Positions 1-8,693 of a DNA stretch of 64,000 bases are shown one piece after another. The notes below the pieces were generated by a model, which saw only the letters and a list, made by a program, of their open reading frames with translations, was not told the DNA's origin and did not search any database. Each line of letters starts with the position of its first letter. Position 1 is the first letter of the stretch. Origin of the DNA: Lysinibacillus sp. G4S2. GTDB lineage: Bacteria; Bacillota; Bacilli; Bacillales_A; Planococcaceae. Position numbers and translations under genes: made by a program. The stretch covers positions 2,980,001 to 3,044,000 of the forward strand of contig NZ_JAUCFJ010000002.1 of assembly GCF_030348505.1 (NCBI RefSeq), written 5' to 3'.

Positions 1-253
1 CACATAAAGGTGCATACTCTAAATTCGTCAAACCCGCACCATATTCACTATCTGGCAAAAATAAATTCCATAAGCCCGTTTCTTTTGCCTTGAGCTTTAA
101 TTCCTCCATAATCGGCGGAATCGCTCCCCAACGATTCTCCATTGCCTCTACCTGTGCAGCATACACGGCCTCATTTGGATAAATGTATTGCTCCATAAAA
201 TTTGTCAGCTTCTCTTGCAGTTCCACTACTTTTTCGTTATAAGAAAAATTCAT
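1..253 (-). CDS. Acyl-CoA dehydrogenase, N-terminal part (runs off window)
   Basis: The frame is open from an ATG at 253 to the window edge (84 codons) and is preceded by a GGGGG ribosome site about 8 nt upstream. The visible part has the helical N-terminal domain of flavin-dependent acyl-CoA dehydrogenases, including a segment reading [20 protein letters not shown] that matches the usual 'lw..flP.e.GG.Gltnle' pattern. Members oxidise acyl-CoA thioesters at the alpha-beta bond using FAD and pass electrons to ETF. The longer proteins starting this way ([15 protein letters not shown]) are the FadE-like subgroup, which is an inference because only the first fifth is present. Confidence 0.8.
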   Translation of the reverse strand, partial: MNFSYNEKVVELQEKLTNFMEQYIYPNEAVYAAQVEAMENRWGAIPPIMEELKLKAKETGLWNLFLPDSEYGAGLTNLEYAPLC

Positions 254-287
254 TAAAAAGCCCCCTTTGTTTGAACATCAACAAAAA

Positions 288-305
288 TGAATGAATGCTC
301 ATTTT
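288..305. promoter_or_regulatory. FadR-like operator
   Basis: The sequence TGAATGAATGCTCATTTT lies 35 bp upstream of the acyl-CoA dehydrogenase start. It matches the known Bacillus FadR box (TGAATGA-N4-TCATTCA) except at the last two positions. FadR is a TetR-family repressor of beta-oxidation genes released by long-chain acyl-CoA, which fits the gene downstream. Only a sequence match supports this. Confidence 0.5.
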
Positions 306-396
306 CAGTTCTTACAGTAAATGCTACCGCTATATTACTTGTAAATCAACGTCTATTAAATGAAAATTTGAATTATAGAGAAAATTCATACTTTAG

Positions 397-454
397 ATAG
401 TGTTTCGAGCAGATAAAAAATCACATTACGATAAAAAACAAGTCGAAACACTAT
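397..454. repeat. Inverted repeat, 12-bp arms
   Basis: ATAGTGTTTCGA at 397-408 is the exact reverse complement of TCGAAACACTAT at 443-454, followed by TTTTG. It could be a weak terminator or the remnant of a dispersed element. It lies in the 660-bp gene-free stretch 254-916, which otherwise holds the FadR-like box, a partial MITE-like repeat and a 21-bp-period array. Confidence 0.45.
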
Positions 455-457
455 TTT

Positions 458-534
458 GTCATAATGTGTGGTAGATTTCCGTTCCGACTTATATAAATGG
501 CATACTTTTTAACAAACGTCATCCACAACTGTTG
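458..534. repeat. Partial copy of dispersed repeat family I
   Basis: The left part (TGTGTGGTAGATTTCCGTTCCG) and right part (TTTAACAAACGTCATCCACAACT) match the two ends of the about 205-bp element found complete at 8753-8958 and 19253-19455, with the GC-rich middle missing. It is an internally deleted copy. No coding function is inferred. Confidence 0.6.
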
Positions 535-540
535 CATGAA

Positions 541-650
541 GGTAGATGTCGATATTTTTCGAAAGTTGGTGGATAAATTATAAAAGTTGGGTGATAAATC
601 GAAAAAGTTGGTCGATAAACAATCAAAAGTTCTCGACAAATCTCAAAACT
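541..650. repeat. 21-bp-period direct repeat array
   Basis: About four degenerate units of 21 bp follow one another (AAAGTTGG cores at 562, 583 and 604; GATAAA/GACAAA cores also 21 bp apart). Because 21 is a multiple of three, the minus strand reads as a 62-residue frame with a seven-residue period (LSTNF type). I do not consider it a gene. Similar arrays with a different unit occur at 27845 and 52093. Confidence 0.6.
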
Positions 651-916
651 TCAGCAGAAAAAGCAAGAAGTGAAGTCACTACAATCATCATTAAATAGCC
701 GAACATTGAACGGTTAGCGAAATCTTTGTACATTGAAAATAAACAAAAGGAAAACAGTATAAACAGACTAGTTTGTCACCATTCTTGTATATGACAACCG
801 AAGACCATGATAGGTAGAGTTTATTGGAAACGAACAACTTTCTACAATCATTATTGTTATAGTTCGATTTTTAACATAATCAATTAACAACCATGCTCGT
901 TAAAACTCCCCATATT

Positions 917-1804
917 CTAAAGCGTTTTACCGATCTTCATAATATCAGTAATCAATTGACGAATGGCAAAAGGGAGATGGCGATTTTTTAAGTACACCAC
1001 ATACACATTGCGTCGTAAATTAGGACAATCTATTTCTTTCTGTACAATCGTTTTCGCAGTAGGGCCTTTTAAATAATTTTCAGGTAGAATGGTAATTCCT
1101 AAGTTTTCACGAACGAGAGACACTGCCGTTTCAAAACGTTCGATTTCGAACTGGATATTAATGTTTTTTTCAGCCTTTTCAAATGCATCTAAAATGTCAC
1201 GTCTCGTTTGAAAGCCCTCAGTACCAATAATAAAAGGCTCATTACTTAAATCAGCAATCGTCAGTTTATCCTTCTTTGCTAATGGGTGATCTAATGGTAA
1301 AACGGCTACAAGTCGCTCTTCATATAAGTTCTTCACTTCAAGATCTTCATCATCCATTATTTGATTTGTAATAATTAAGTGTGTTTTATAGCTTTTGAGC
1401 GATTTTTTGACACGCTTACTTCCTAGAATATCTACTAGATGAATCATCATTTGTGGATATGCCTTTTTATATTCTGTAATGACTTTTGGTAGCCAATGCT
1501 TAATCGATTCCATAACGCCAATCGTTATTTCGCTTGTGCCATGTACAATCACCTCATCCATTTCAATTTTAAGAACTTCCATGTTTTTCAATATAACTTT
1601 AGCTCGTTCATATAAAAGCTCACCTGCTTCTGTTAATTGAAGATTTCTCGTATTCCTTTCAAGTAAAGGTGATCCAATTTCTTGCTCTAATTTCTTAATC
1701 GCATTACTTAAGGAAGGCTGAGATATATGTAGTTTTTCTGCTGCCTTTGAGAAGTTCATTTGGTCCGTAACTGCTATAAAATATTGTAATTGTTTAAAAT
1801 CCAA
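917..1804 (-). CDS. LysR-family transcriptional regulator
   Basis: 295 residues. The N-terminal winged helix-turn-helix (residues 1-60, with the segment FSKAAEKLHISQPSLSNAIK) is typical of LysR regulators, followed by a periplasmic-binding-protein-like effector domain (about 90-290). The start is TTG at 1804, supported by AGGA about 6 nt upstream. The gene is divergent from hutG-gltS with a 139-bp intergenic region, the classic arrangement for a LysR regulator acting on its neighbour. It probably responds to a histidine or glutamate pathway metabolite, which is inference from position. Confidence 0.9.
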   Translation of the reverse strand: MDFKQLQYFIAVTDQMNFSKAAEKLHISQPSLSNAIKKLEQEIGSPLLERNTRNLQLTEAGELLYERAKVILKNMEVLKIEMDEVIVHGTSEITIGVMESIKHWLPKVITEYKKAYPQMMIHLVDILGSKRVKKSLKSYKTHLIITNQIMDDEDLEVKNLYEERLVAVLPLDHPLAKKDKLTIADLSNEPFIIGTEGFQTRRDILDAFEKAEKNINIQFEIERFETAVSLVRENLGITILPENYLKGPTAKTIVQKEIDCPNLRRNVYVVYLKNRHLPFAIRQLITDIMKIGKTL

Positions 1805-1850
1805 AGCATCCTACCCCCTATTTATAGTTAAAAGCTATAGATTAATATCA

Positions 1851-1872
1851 ATTATATATTAGTAATTATAAT
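1851..1872. promoter_or_regulatory. Candidate LysR operator between regulator and hutG
   Basis: ATTATA at 1851-1856 and TATAAT at 1867-1872 form an inverted repeat with a 10-bp spacer (an AT-rich dyad of T-N11-A type) in the divergent promoter region. LysR boxes usually have this shape. The region is AT-rich, so chance is not excluded. Confidence 0.3.
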
Positions 1873-1943
1873 TATGTGAATATATAATAAATTCATGACA
1901 ATATTAACACTACAATAATATTGGAAACGGAGATGATATAGCT

Positions 1944-2909
1944 ATGTATACAATGACAGATCAAAAACAATGGAAAGGCCGTATAGATTCAACTACAAAT
2001 TTAAGTAGCTTTCGTTTACATCAAAAAGTGAAAAGAATTCCTATTAATGATGTAAGCGCTTCAGATGATCAGCATGCCGGAATTGTTGGCTTTATTTGTG
2101 AAGAGGGTGTCCGTCGTAATCAAGGACGTGTAGGAGCAGCAAGTGCACCTAATGCTCTGCGTGAAGCATTATCTAGCTTACCTTGGACATTTCACGATGA
2201 GCAGCAAATTATAGATGTCGGTAACGTTATTTGTCTGAACCACGCATTAGAAGAAGCGCAGCGTGAACTCGGTGAAATTGTCAAAACAATGCTAAATAAA
2301 AAATTACAATGTGTCGTGCTAGGTGGAGGACATGAAACCCTATACGGACATTATTTAGGCGTTCGCGCTGCATTACCTAAGGATGCGAAAATTGGGATAG
2401 TCAATATCGATGCTCATTTTGATTTACGACCTTATGATGAACAACCATCTTCTGGTACAATGTTCCGTCAGATTTTAGAGCAGGACCCACATGCAGATTA
2501 CTTTGTTCTAGGCATACAACGATACGGCAATACAAAAGAGCTATTTGAAAAGGCCGATGAATTGCACGTCAACTATGTGTTAGAAGAAAATATGACGGCA
2601 GCAAATAAAGCGCAAATCATGCACGATCTTCAACAATTTATGGATAATCATGATTATGTTCTCTTAACGCTATGTATGGATGTGGTAAACGCTGCATTCG
2701 CACCGGGTGTTAGTGCTCCATCACCGTTTGGACTAGATCCAACGACTGTCCGTTCAATACTTCAAAAAGTAACTTCGCATCCACATACACATTCTTTTGA
2801 TATTTGTGAGGTAAATCCTTCACTTGATGAGAACGGACGGACAGTTAAATTAGGTGCTTATTTTGTTTATGAAGCACTTAATAACTTACTTAGGAGGCAA
2901 GGTTCATGA
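1944..2909 (+). CDS. hutG: Formimidoylglutamase (ureohydrolase family)
   Basis: 321 residues, full length for the arginase/agmatinase/formiminoglutamase family. Metal-binding motifs are present in order: GGGHE (about residue 128), DAHFD (about 155) and a C-terminal motif reading CMDVVNAAFAPG. The last motif carries Cys and Asn at two positions where many family members have Asp. The enzyme hydrolyses N-formimino-L-glutamate to glutamate and formamide, the last step of histidine degradation. A GGAG ribosome site lies 11 nt before the ATG. Its stop overlaps the start of gltS by 4 bp, so the two are translationally coupled. The other hut genes are not in this window. Confidence 0.85.
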   Translation: MYTMTDQKQWKGRIDSTTNLSSFRLHQKVKRIPINDVSASDDQHAGIVGFICEEGVRRNQGRVGAASAPNALREALSSLPWTFHDEQQIIDVGNVICLNHALEEAQRELGEIVKTMLNKKLQCVVLGGGHETLYGHYLGVRAALPKDAKIGIVNIDAHFDLRPYDEQPSSGTMFRQILEQDPHADYFVLGIQRYGNTKELFEKADELHVNYVLEENMTAANKAQIMHDLQQFMDNHDYVLLTLCMDVVNAAFAPGVSAPSPFGLDPTTVRSILQKVTSHPHTHSFDICEVNPSLDENGRTVKLGAYFVYEALNNLLRRQGS

Positions 2910-4090
2910 TTGAATTCAATCAAATCACAACAATATTTTTGGCAGTAGCTCTATTCGCATTGGGTAGCTGGCTCATAAATAAAATAAGTTTTTTAAAACG
3001 TTTTTGTATTCCAGCACCTGTAGTTGGCGGCTTACTATTCGCCGCCTTGGCAACTATTTTAAAGACAACTGGCGTATTAGAAATTTCGCTTGATACGTCA
3101 TTACAAAGCTTATTTATGATCACTTTCTTCACAACAATTGGCTTAGGCGCAAGCTTTAAACTTGTGAAGCTTGGTGGGAAATTATTAATTATTTATTGGT
3201 TGGCTTGTGGTTTCCTTGCCTTAATGCAAAATGTTATCGGTGTATCACTTGCGTCTCTAATGGGGATTCACCCATTAATCGGAATGATGGCTGGTGCTGT
3301 TTCTATGGAAGGTGGTCATGGTGCTGCCGCGGCATTTGGACAAACATTAGAAGACTTAGGTATTTCTTCAGCCATGACAATTGGTGCAGCTGCGGCTACA
3401 TGTGGCTTAGTTGCTGGTGGCTTAATCGGTGGTCCTATTGTAAAATACTTAGTTGGTAAATATAATCTAACGCCTGATGAACAAGAAGCTGAAGAAGTTG
3501 ATTTTGAAAATAAACATGAACAAATTACATCCGATTCATTCTTTACACAAGTATTATTAATAACGTTCTGTATGGCGGTAGGTACATATGTTGGAACATT
3601 ATTCTCAGAAGCTACTGGCTTTGTATTACCTAGCTATGTCGGTGCAATGTTTGTAGCTGTGCTAGTGCGCAATATTATGGATAAAGTAAAACCTGAAGCG
3701 ATTAACATGAAAAGCATTTCTTTAATTGGCGATGTTACTTTAGGTATCTTCCTTTCAATGGCACTCATGAGTATTAAATTATGGGAAATTGCTGATTTAG
3801 CACTTCCACTATTCATCATTGTTTTCGCACAAGTATTCTTTATTGTTCTATTTAGTATCTTTGTATTGTTTAAATTACTTGGAAAAAATTACGATGCTGC
3901 GGTTATGGTCGCTGGTTTTGCCGGACACGGTTTAGGGGCAACACCAAATGCAATGGCCAATATGTCAGCCGTTGTCCACCGTTTCGGTCCATCTAAAAAA
4001 GCATTTCTCGTTGTGCCAATTGTAGGAGCGTTTTTGATCGACGTATTCGGTATTCCTATTATTATTACGACTATCAATTTATTTAAATAA
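2906..4090 (+). CDS. gltS: Sodium/glutamate symporter, GltS family
   Basis: 394 residues with about ten hydrophobic segments and the two glycine-rich inverted-repeat signatures of GltS (around GAVSMEGGHGAAAAFG at 130-150 and the equivalent GFAGHGLGATPNAMANM near 340). The family imports glutamate with sodium across the cytoplasmic membrane. The start codon overlaps the hutG stop (ATGA), and AGGAGG sits just upstream within hutG. Pairing with an enzyme that makes glutamate suggests the operon handles glutamate or a related histidine-derived acid; the real substrate could differ. Confidence 0.88.
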   Translation: MIEFNQITTIFLAVALFALGSWLINKISFLKRFCIPAPVVGGLLFAALATILKTTGVLEISLDTSLQSLFMITFFTTIGLGASFKLVKLGGKLLIIYWLACGFLALMQNVIGVSLASLMGIHPLIGMMAGAVSMEGGHGAAAAFGQTLEDLGISSAMTIGAAAATCGLVAGGLIGGPIVKYLVGKYNLTPDEQEAEEVDFENKHEQITSDSFFTQVLLITFCMAVGTYVGTLFSEATGFVLPSYVGAMFVAVLVRNIMDKVKPEAINMKSISLIGDVTLGIFLSMALMSIKLWEIADLALPLFIIVFAQVFFIVLFSIFVLFKLLGKNYDAAVMVAGFAGHGLGATPNAMANMSAVVHRFGPSKKAFLVVPIVGAFLIDVFGIPIIITTINLFK

Positions 4091-4092
4091 TG

Positions 4093-4127
4093 AAAGTGCC
4101 GTGCAATCGACAGTTGCACGGCACTTT
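4093..4127 (+). terminator. Rho-independent terminator after gltS
   Basis: A perfect 14-bp stem (AAAGTGCCGTGCAA / TTGCACGGCACTTT) with a 7-nt loop ends in a T run, starting 3 bp after the gltS stop. Being A/T-flanked on both sides it can also serve the converging gene at 4143. Confidence 0.9.
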
Positions 4128-4142
4128 TTAATAGCTTATAGA

Positions 4143-5408
4143 TTATTGTAATATTTCACTAACAGTTACAAATTCATAGCCTTGTTTTTGCAAATAAAGA
4201 ATAACATTTTCCAGACCATTTGCTGTTGATTGATGAATATCATGCATTAAAATAATGCTTCCATCTTTCACAGACGATTTCACATACGATAAAATTTTAT
4301 CTGCATTGCGATGCTTCCAATCAAGTGTATCTATCGACCATAAAATGGAAGGCATAGTAATAACTGAACGAACTTTATCACTCGTTGCCCCATATGGTGG
4401 ACGGAAAACTGTTGGATATTGACCGATTGCTTTATATATAGCATCGCTAGTTTTATTAACCTCTTGTTTAACATTTGCTGTCGATAAGTTTGTTAACTTC
4501 GAATGATTCCAAGTATGATTGCCTATTTCATGGCCAGCCTCATAAATTTGCTCTACCAATGCTGGATTTCTCGAGACATTTGTCCCAACCATAAAAAATG
4601 TAGCCTTTGCATCATATTTCTTTAAAATCGCTAAAACTTGTGGGGTTACTTTTGCATCTGGCCCATCATCAAACGTTAAAGCCACACGCTTCTTCTGCCC
4701 TTTCGCTGCTGGTACACCTTTATTATATACTTTATTATCAAGTATTTGGATATTTGCTAGCTCAGAAGCTTTCACATAACCCTTTTGGTCGCCTGCTTCT
4801 ACATAAGCCCAACCTGCAATCGTTGTAAAGTGCTGAACGCTCGTTTTATTGGCAAGCGTACCAACGACCTCGCCACTTGGGCTAGCTGTTACACGAAGTA
4901 CAGCACCATTTACCGCATTTACTCGTTTCTTTGTTGCAACAGCTTTCTTTAAAGAATTCGTAGCAACATAGCCTGTTTCTTGACCATATTGGACAAAAGA
5001 CCAACCTCCAGGTGCTGATCCATAAACAAAAATAAGAGTGTTTTCATTAAGCTGTCCTGTTTTTTGTGCACTTGGACTAGGATATGTAAATAAAGTTGTG
5101 CCACCTTTTTTCGTCACTACATATTTTTCGGACGTTAGGCTTTTTAATGCGGCCGTTTCTACGTATCCCTCTAGCTGTTGAACCTTTATTTTAGTCCATT
5201 CCTGATTTACAGGTGTAGCGGTTACATAACTCCCTTTTGCTACTTGACCAATTCCGGCACTTTCTACGGAAGGTTCTACATAAACTGTCGTGTCTTTTAC
5301 TACTGATTGAATAACGGTTGTTCCCTCAGCATTTGCTGAGGCAAAATCTACAAACACAAAGCTGATTAAAAATGTCAAAAATATAGCATAGGGTAAAAGC
5401 TTTTTCAT
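4143..5408 (-). CDS. Secreted SH3b / NodB polysaccharide deacetylase
   Basis: 421 residues. A signal peptide (MKKLLPYAIFLTF..., cleavage near ASANA at about 27) is followed by three SH3b repeats (about 30-85, 95-155, 165-225) likely to bind cell wall, then a NodB deacetylase domain (about 240-420). Catalytic motifs are complete: TFDDGPD, the metal ligands in GNHTWNH, RPPYG, the DTLDW motif and LMHDIH. Such enzymes de-N-acetylate peptidoglycan or other wall glycans outside the cell. The 3' end is covered by the shared terminator at 4093-4127. The exact glycan is not predictable from sequence. Confidence 0.9.
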   Translation of the reverse strand: MKKLLPYAIFLTFLISFVFVDFASANAEGTTVIQSVVKDTTVYVEPSVESAGIGQVAKGSYVTATPVNQEWTKIKVQQLEGYVETAALKSLTSEKYVVTKKGGTTLFTYPSPSAQKTGQLNENTLIFVYGSAPGGWSFVQYGQETGYVATNSLKKAVATKKRVNAVNGAVLRVTASPSGEVVGTLANKTSVQHFTTIAGWAYVEAGDQKGYVKASELANIQILDNKVYNKGVPAAKGQKKRVALTFDDGPDAKVTPQVLAILKKYDAKATFFMVGTNVSRNPALVEQIYEAGHEIGNHTWNHSKLTNLSTANVKQEVNKTSDAIYKAIGQYPTVFRPPYGATSDKVRSVITMPSILWSIDTLDWKHRNADKILSYVKSSVKDGSIILMHDIHQSTANGLENVILYLQKQGYEFVTVSEILQ

Positions 5409-5577
5409 TGTTCAACACCGCCCTTATCATTACTGAAGTCTTTTTTCATATGTTTTCTCTGAAAAAATCTAAGATTCGACTTTAATTATAAATTAATAGA
5501 CTATACCAGAAAATAGTAGGATTCAACTAGTTTTTAAGAATAAAAATTTCTTTATTAGCGTTTTTTGGTAGCTAAGA

Positions 5578-5797
5578 TCAACGGCATATTGTTGAAATGT
5601 TTACTGAAGCTTTTCTAAAAAATTTTTCTTTTTTCTTTGTTATTTCAATAAATACATGCAACACCTCCCCTCTTACATCAAAATGATCGATTGTATCCCC
5701 AAGCGTGAATACATTGTTAGCTATTTTATCGACATCCAAATGATTCCCAACACTTGTGCCGATCAAAGGCTCCCAAAACGCCTTCTCTTTTTTGGGT
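5578..5797 (-). pseudogene. Short remnant ORF of unknown family
   Basis: An open frame from just after a TGA near 5798 to a stop at 5578 encodes about 72 protein-like residues (core FWEPLIGTSVGNHLDVDK). A TTG at 5766 is the only plausible start and its ribosome site is weak. It looks like the 3' part of a decayed gene; I do not recognise the family. Confidence 0.3.
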
Positions 5798-5870
5798 GTA
5801 TGAAGTCACCCTATTCATAAGACGATTGAAACGGTTAAAAAAGTTATTTATTTTTTCGTATTTTTTTCAT

Positions 5871-6707
5871 TCATAATGCGTCATACGCTGTATATGCATC
5901 TTCAATATGGAGTGGTGGTGTCCAAGCTTGCCCATTCGCATTTGTCGTAACGAAAATATATTGTTCACCATCTTTTTCGATAATAGAGGCTAAGCATAGG
6001 CCTGCTTCAGGTGTGTAGCCCGTTTTTCCACCCAATAATGCACCTTCCCCATTTGGTAATTTTGACAAAAGTGAGCTTGATATTGTTAGCTCATTCGGTA
6101 CATGAGTTGTATAGCTTTTAGAAGTCAATATTTGATAAAATGTAGGATTTTCAATAGCGTAACGAAATAACTTACTAATATCACGGACACTGGAGACATG
6201 ATCGTCATCATGTAATCCACTGGCATTCACAAAATGCGTATCGTCCATCCCGAGTTCATGCGCTTTATTATTCATTAACGTCACAAATGCCTCTTCACTA
6301 CCCGCAATGGCATTTGCAATTGTTCCTGTAGCATCTGCCCCAGAGGCAAGCAATGTACCATATAATAAATCCTCAATCGTCACAAAATCTCCTGCCTGAA
6401 AGCCAGCCATGGATGCATTTTGAGCAGTAAATTTAGAAATCATTTGCGGTTCAACAATTGTTTGCTTCTGTAGATCAGGACTCATCTCAATGGCAACAAT
6501 CGCTGTCATGATCTTCGTTAATGATGCAGGATAAATAATGGCATCTGCATTTTTTTCGTACAATACATCTCCATTTTTATTCAGTAACAAAGCATTTTTG
6601 CTATGTAACGAAGATAGGTCTATTTGCGAATGTTGCGTTGTGTTATTTGTATAATAAAAAAAGAATGCAGCCACACATATACAACAAAATACGACAAATT
6701 TCTTCAT
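5871..6707 (-). CDS. D-alanyl-D-alanine carboxypeptidase (peptidase S11)
   Basis: 278 residues from the ATG at 6707, chosen because GGGAGG lies 9 nt upstream; an upstream in-frame start at 6743 lacks one. A membrane signal/anchor (residues 3-20) is followed by the penicillin-binding domain with the active-site motif SLTK (about 63), a second motif SGADA where many S11 enzymes have SGN, and the KTG triad in GGKTGYTPEAG near the C-terminus. The enzyme trims the terminal D-Ala of peptidoglycan stem peptides outside the membrane. It lacks the long C-terminal amphipathic tail of DacA, so it resembles the shorter DacF/DacB-like forms. Confidence 0.87.
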   Translation of the reverse strand: MKKFVVFCCICVAAFFFYYTNNTTQHSQIDLSSLHSKNALLLNKNGDVLYEKNADAIIYPASLTKIMTAIVAIEMSPDLQKQTIVEPQMISKFTAQNASMAGFQAGDFVTIEDLLYGTLLASGADATGTIANAIAGSEEAFVTLMNNKAHELGMDDTHFVNASGLHDDDHVSSVRDISKLFRYAIENPTFYQILTSKSYTTHVPNELTISSSLLSKLPNGEGALLGGKTGYTPEAGLCLASIIEKDGEQYIFVTTNANGQAWTPPLHIEDAYTAYDAL

Positions 6708-6797
6708 AAAAAAACGCCTCCCACACATTATAATAGGAGACATTTCTGAATATTCCTGTAGGAGATTGATGAAGAAATTCTTAAGAATTGATTTTTT

Positions 6798-7415
6798 TCA
6801 TTCATAAAAATCATCGAAATTTGAACAAATTCTTGTAATTTTTTTATTCGCTAATTTAAAAAATACATCCTGAGATACTTCTAGCTTCAGTGCATCTTCC
6901 TTTTTTAGATCAGCATAAATGCCACGTAAGATGCGACCTGTTAGACCGTGGGAAATAACAATAACTTTCGGTATATGTTGAATGTCTTCTAGCCAAGCAC
7001 TTAGTCTGCTCACTACCAAGTCATAAGCTTCTCCATTAGGAGCATTAAAATACCAATTATACACGTCTGTGTTATGCAAAAGGTTTGGCCAAGAACTTTC
7101 AATTTCTTTCGTTGTTAATCCTGCCCATTGCCCCACAGCAACCTCGGTTAAGCGATCTTCTTTTTCAATATTCTTCAAATCAAATCCAATTGTTTCACAA
7201 ATGATTTCAGTACTTTGCATTGCCCTTCCTAATGGGCTCGACACAATTTTCCATTCGTTAGGATCCCCAATCAAACTTCTCAGCATTACAGCATTTTGTT
7301 GTACTTGATGTATGCCAGCTTCTGTTAATGGAGAATCGAGCTCTCCTTGGTATCGTCCTTGTGTGTTAAATTCAGTTTCACCATGACGAAGTAAGTAAAT
7401 CGTTTGGTTCTTCAA
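6798..7415 (-). CDS. Histidine phosphatase family protein
   Basis: 205 residues. The catalytic RHGE motif (LLRHGETEFNTQGRYQG, residues 8-24), the second arginine in SSPLGRAMQSTEII, the Glu in TEVAVGQWAG and the C-terminal catalytic His in VISHGLTGR are all present. The branch contains phosphoglycerate-mutase-like phosphatases acting on small phosphorylated metabolites; the substrate cannot be told. The start is TTG at 7415 with GGGGGA about 8 nt upstream. Confidence 0.85.
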   Translation of the reverse strand: MKNQTIYLLRHGETEFNTQGRYQGELDSPLTEAGIHQVQQNAVMLRSLIGDPNEWKIVSSPLGRAMQSTEIICETIGFDLKNIEKEDRLTEVAVGQWAGLTTKEIESSWPNLLHNTDVYNWYFNAPNGEAYDLVVSRLSAWLEDIQHIPKVIVISHGLTGRILRGIYADLKKEDALKLEVSQDVFFKLANKKITRICSNFDDFYE

Positions 7416-7456
7416 TATTGTTTCCCCCTATAATTTCTCCCTAGTTATGACTAATA

Positions 7457-7879
7457 TTAATACAATAGAATAATATAGACAATTCCAAAGAATAAACATA
7501 ATGGACTGTAAAACCAAGTATCGTATCTAGCAAACTGTGAGTGTTTTATTTTTTTAAAAAATCCAACATACTTAAAATCGCCGACTGCCCGAATAATGAA
7601 AACGAAAGCACAGACAACACTTCCGATTTTAGATAAACCATTTGCTTGATAACCTTGCAAATACCCTCCTTGAACAACAAGAACGACACTCGCCATGAAA
7701 ATAAGAATAGCAACTAACAATGTCCCCCATTTTCTAGGAGTAAAAGCAGGTTTATGCTCTCCCTCTCTTACTGGGATAGCAGCTGCAGAACCCCAACGAC
7801 CTCCAAAAGCCCAATAAATATGCAACAAACTGATAAACCACAGAAGTCCTACAGCTACTAATATTACAAATAATTTCAT
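7457..7879 (-). CDS. DUF3995 membrane protein
   Basis: 140 residues with four predicted membrane segments and the family signature near the N-terminus (LLHIYWAFGGRWG) that marks DUF3995 proteins. Function is unknown. An ATG with a GGGGGCGAG ribosome site supports the start. An inverted repeat with CGTATGTTT in its promoter matches the operator before the TetR gene at 8143-8676, so it is probably a target of that repressor. Confidence 0.8.
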   Translation of the reverse strand: MKLFVILVAVGLLWFISLLHIYWAFGGRWGSAAAIPVREGEHKPAFTPRKWGTLLVAILIFMASVVLVVQGGYLQGYQANGLSKIGSVVCAFVFIIRAVGDFKYVGFFKKIKHSQFARYDTWFYSPLCLFFGIVYIILLY

Positions 7880-7909
7880 TTACTCGCCCCCAATGTAGTA
7901 ATTCAAACA

Positions 7910-7931
7910 AAACATACACAAGCGTATGTTT
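7910..7931. promoter_or_regulatory. Candidate TetR operator upstream of DUF3995 gene
   Basis: AAACATAC at 7910-7917 and GTATGTTT at 7924-7931 form a perfect inverted repeat (6-bp spacer) 31 bp before the DUF3995 start codon. The right half shares CGTATGTTT with the palindrome upstream of the neighbouring TetR gene. Confidence 0.55.
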
Positions 7932-8004
7932 ATAGTAAAAATGTTGTCCCTTCAGGCTTTATAACCTTATTAGGGACATTAATTATCGAATAATCAATTA
8001 TGCC

Positions 8005-8106
8005 TCGGCACGATGGTTTTTGTGCGAAAGCGCAGTGCTAACGTAACGACAGCAACACGATGTTTTTTGTGCGAAAGCGAAGCGACAGCAACACGATGTT
8101 TTTTCC
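8005..8106. repeat. Direct repeats of about 35 bp
   Basis: Three imperfect copies of a unit with CACGATGGTTTTTGTGCGAA at the first position and CACGATGTTTTTT at the next two follow each other, joined by GCGAAAGCGAAGCGACAGCAA. The same GCGAAAGCGAAGCGACAG string recurs near 27640. No gene is visible between 7880 and 8142. Confidence 0.55.
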
Positions 8107-8142
8107 ACAGGACGTGGCATTTTTAGACTAAGTTCCTCTATT

Positions 8143-8676
8143 TCAACGGATGTTTGGACTCCCGCTGAAAGAAGTTAAAAGCTCAACCATTTTTTCAATT
8201 TCAAAATTAGGATTTGCTTCAAATCTTGTCATCCATCCTACATACGTTAAATAGGCAAGTCTCGCTCGATCCATTGATTCCGGCTCGTCTATGCCCATTT
8301 TTTGATACAATTTTGCAACACAAGAAATTCTCTGTTCTTCAATATCTACTAAACGCGTTGCCACAACAGGATCATATTTAGCCCAAGTATAAATGCCAAT
8401 TTCCATTTTTTTATCTCGATTAAAACTAATTTGTAATAGCTGTTCTAATGAGGCATCTTCTTGTTCCATACTTTGTACAATCAGCTTTGTTGCATGCATT
8501 TCCCAATAGTCGAGCATAGAATCTAACAGCTCTTGATGGTCACGAAAATAGTGATAGAAGCTCCCTTTGCTTATTTTTAGCAATCGAGCAAGTGCTTCAA
8601 TGCGAACTTTATGTATTCCTTCATCAGCTAATTGTTGTAATCCTGCTTTTATCCAATCTTCTCTCGTTAATTGCAT
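8143..8676 (-). CDS. TetR/AcrR-family repressor
   Basis: 177 residues. The N-terminal helix-turn-helix (residues 5-50, with ISKGSFYHYFRDHQELL) is characteristic of TetR regulators; the rest is the helical ligand-binding domain. The last residues (FSGSPNIR) are encoded by a palindromic dispersed repeat also seen at 59405-59442, so the natural C-terminus may have been replaced. It sits beside the DUF3995 gene in the same direction, and a perfect palindrome precedes its start, suggesting autoregulation. Confidence 0.87.
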   Translation of the reverse strand: MQLTREDWIKAGLQQLADEGIHKVRIEALARLLKISKGSFYHYFRDHQELLDSMLDYWEMHATKLIVQSMEQEDASLEQLLQISFNRDKKMEIGIYTWAKYDPVVATRLVDIEEQRISCVAKLYQKMGIDEPESMDRARLAYLTYVGWMTRFEANPNFEIEKMVELLTSFSGSPNIR

Positions 8677-8693
8677 GTCATCTCTCCAGTAAA

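Noticed and set aside
451-639. 62-codon frame with a seven-residue repeat (LSTNF type)
   Set aside because: It is a 21-bp tandem array read in frame, without a good ribosome site; the other arrays of this kind read differently on the other strand.
3196-3459. Trp/Cys-rich frame inside gltS
   Set aside because: An out-of-frame shadow of the symporter with implausible composition.
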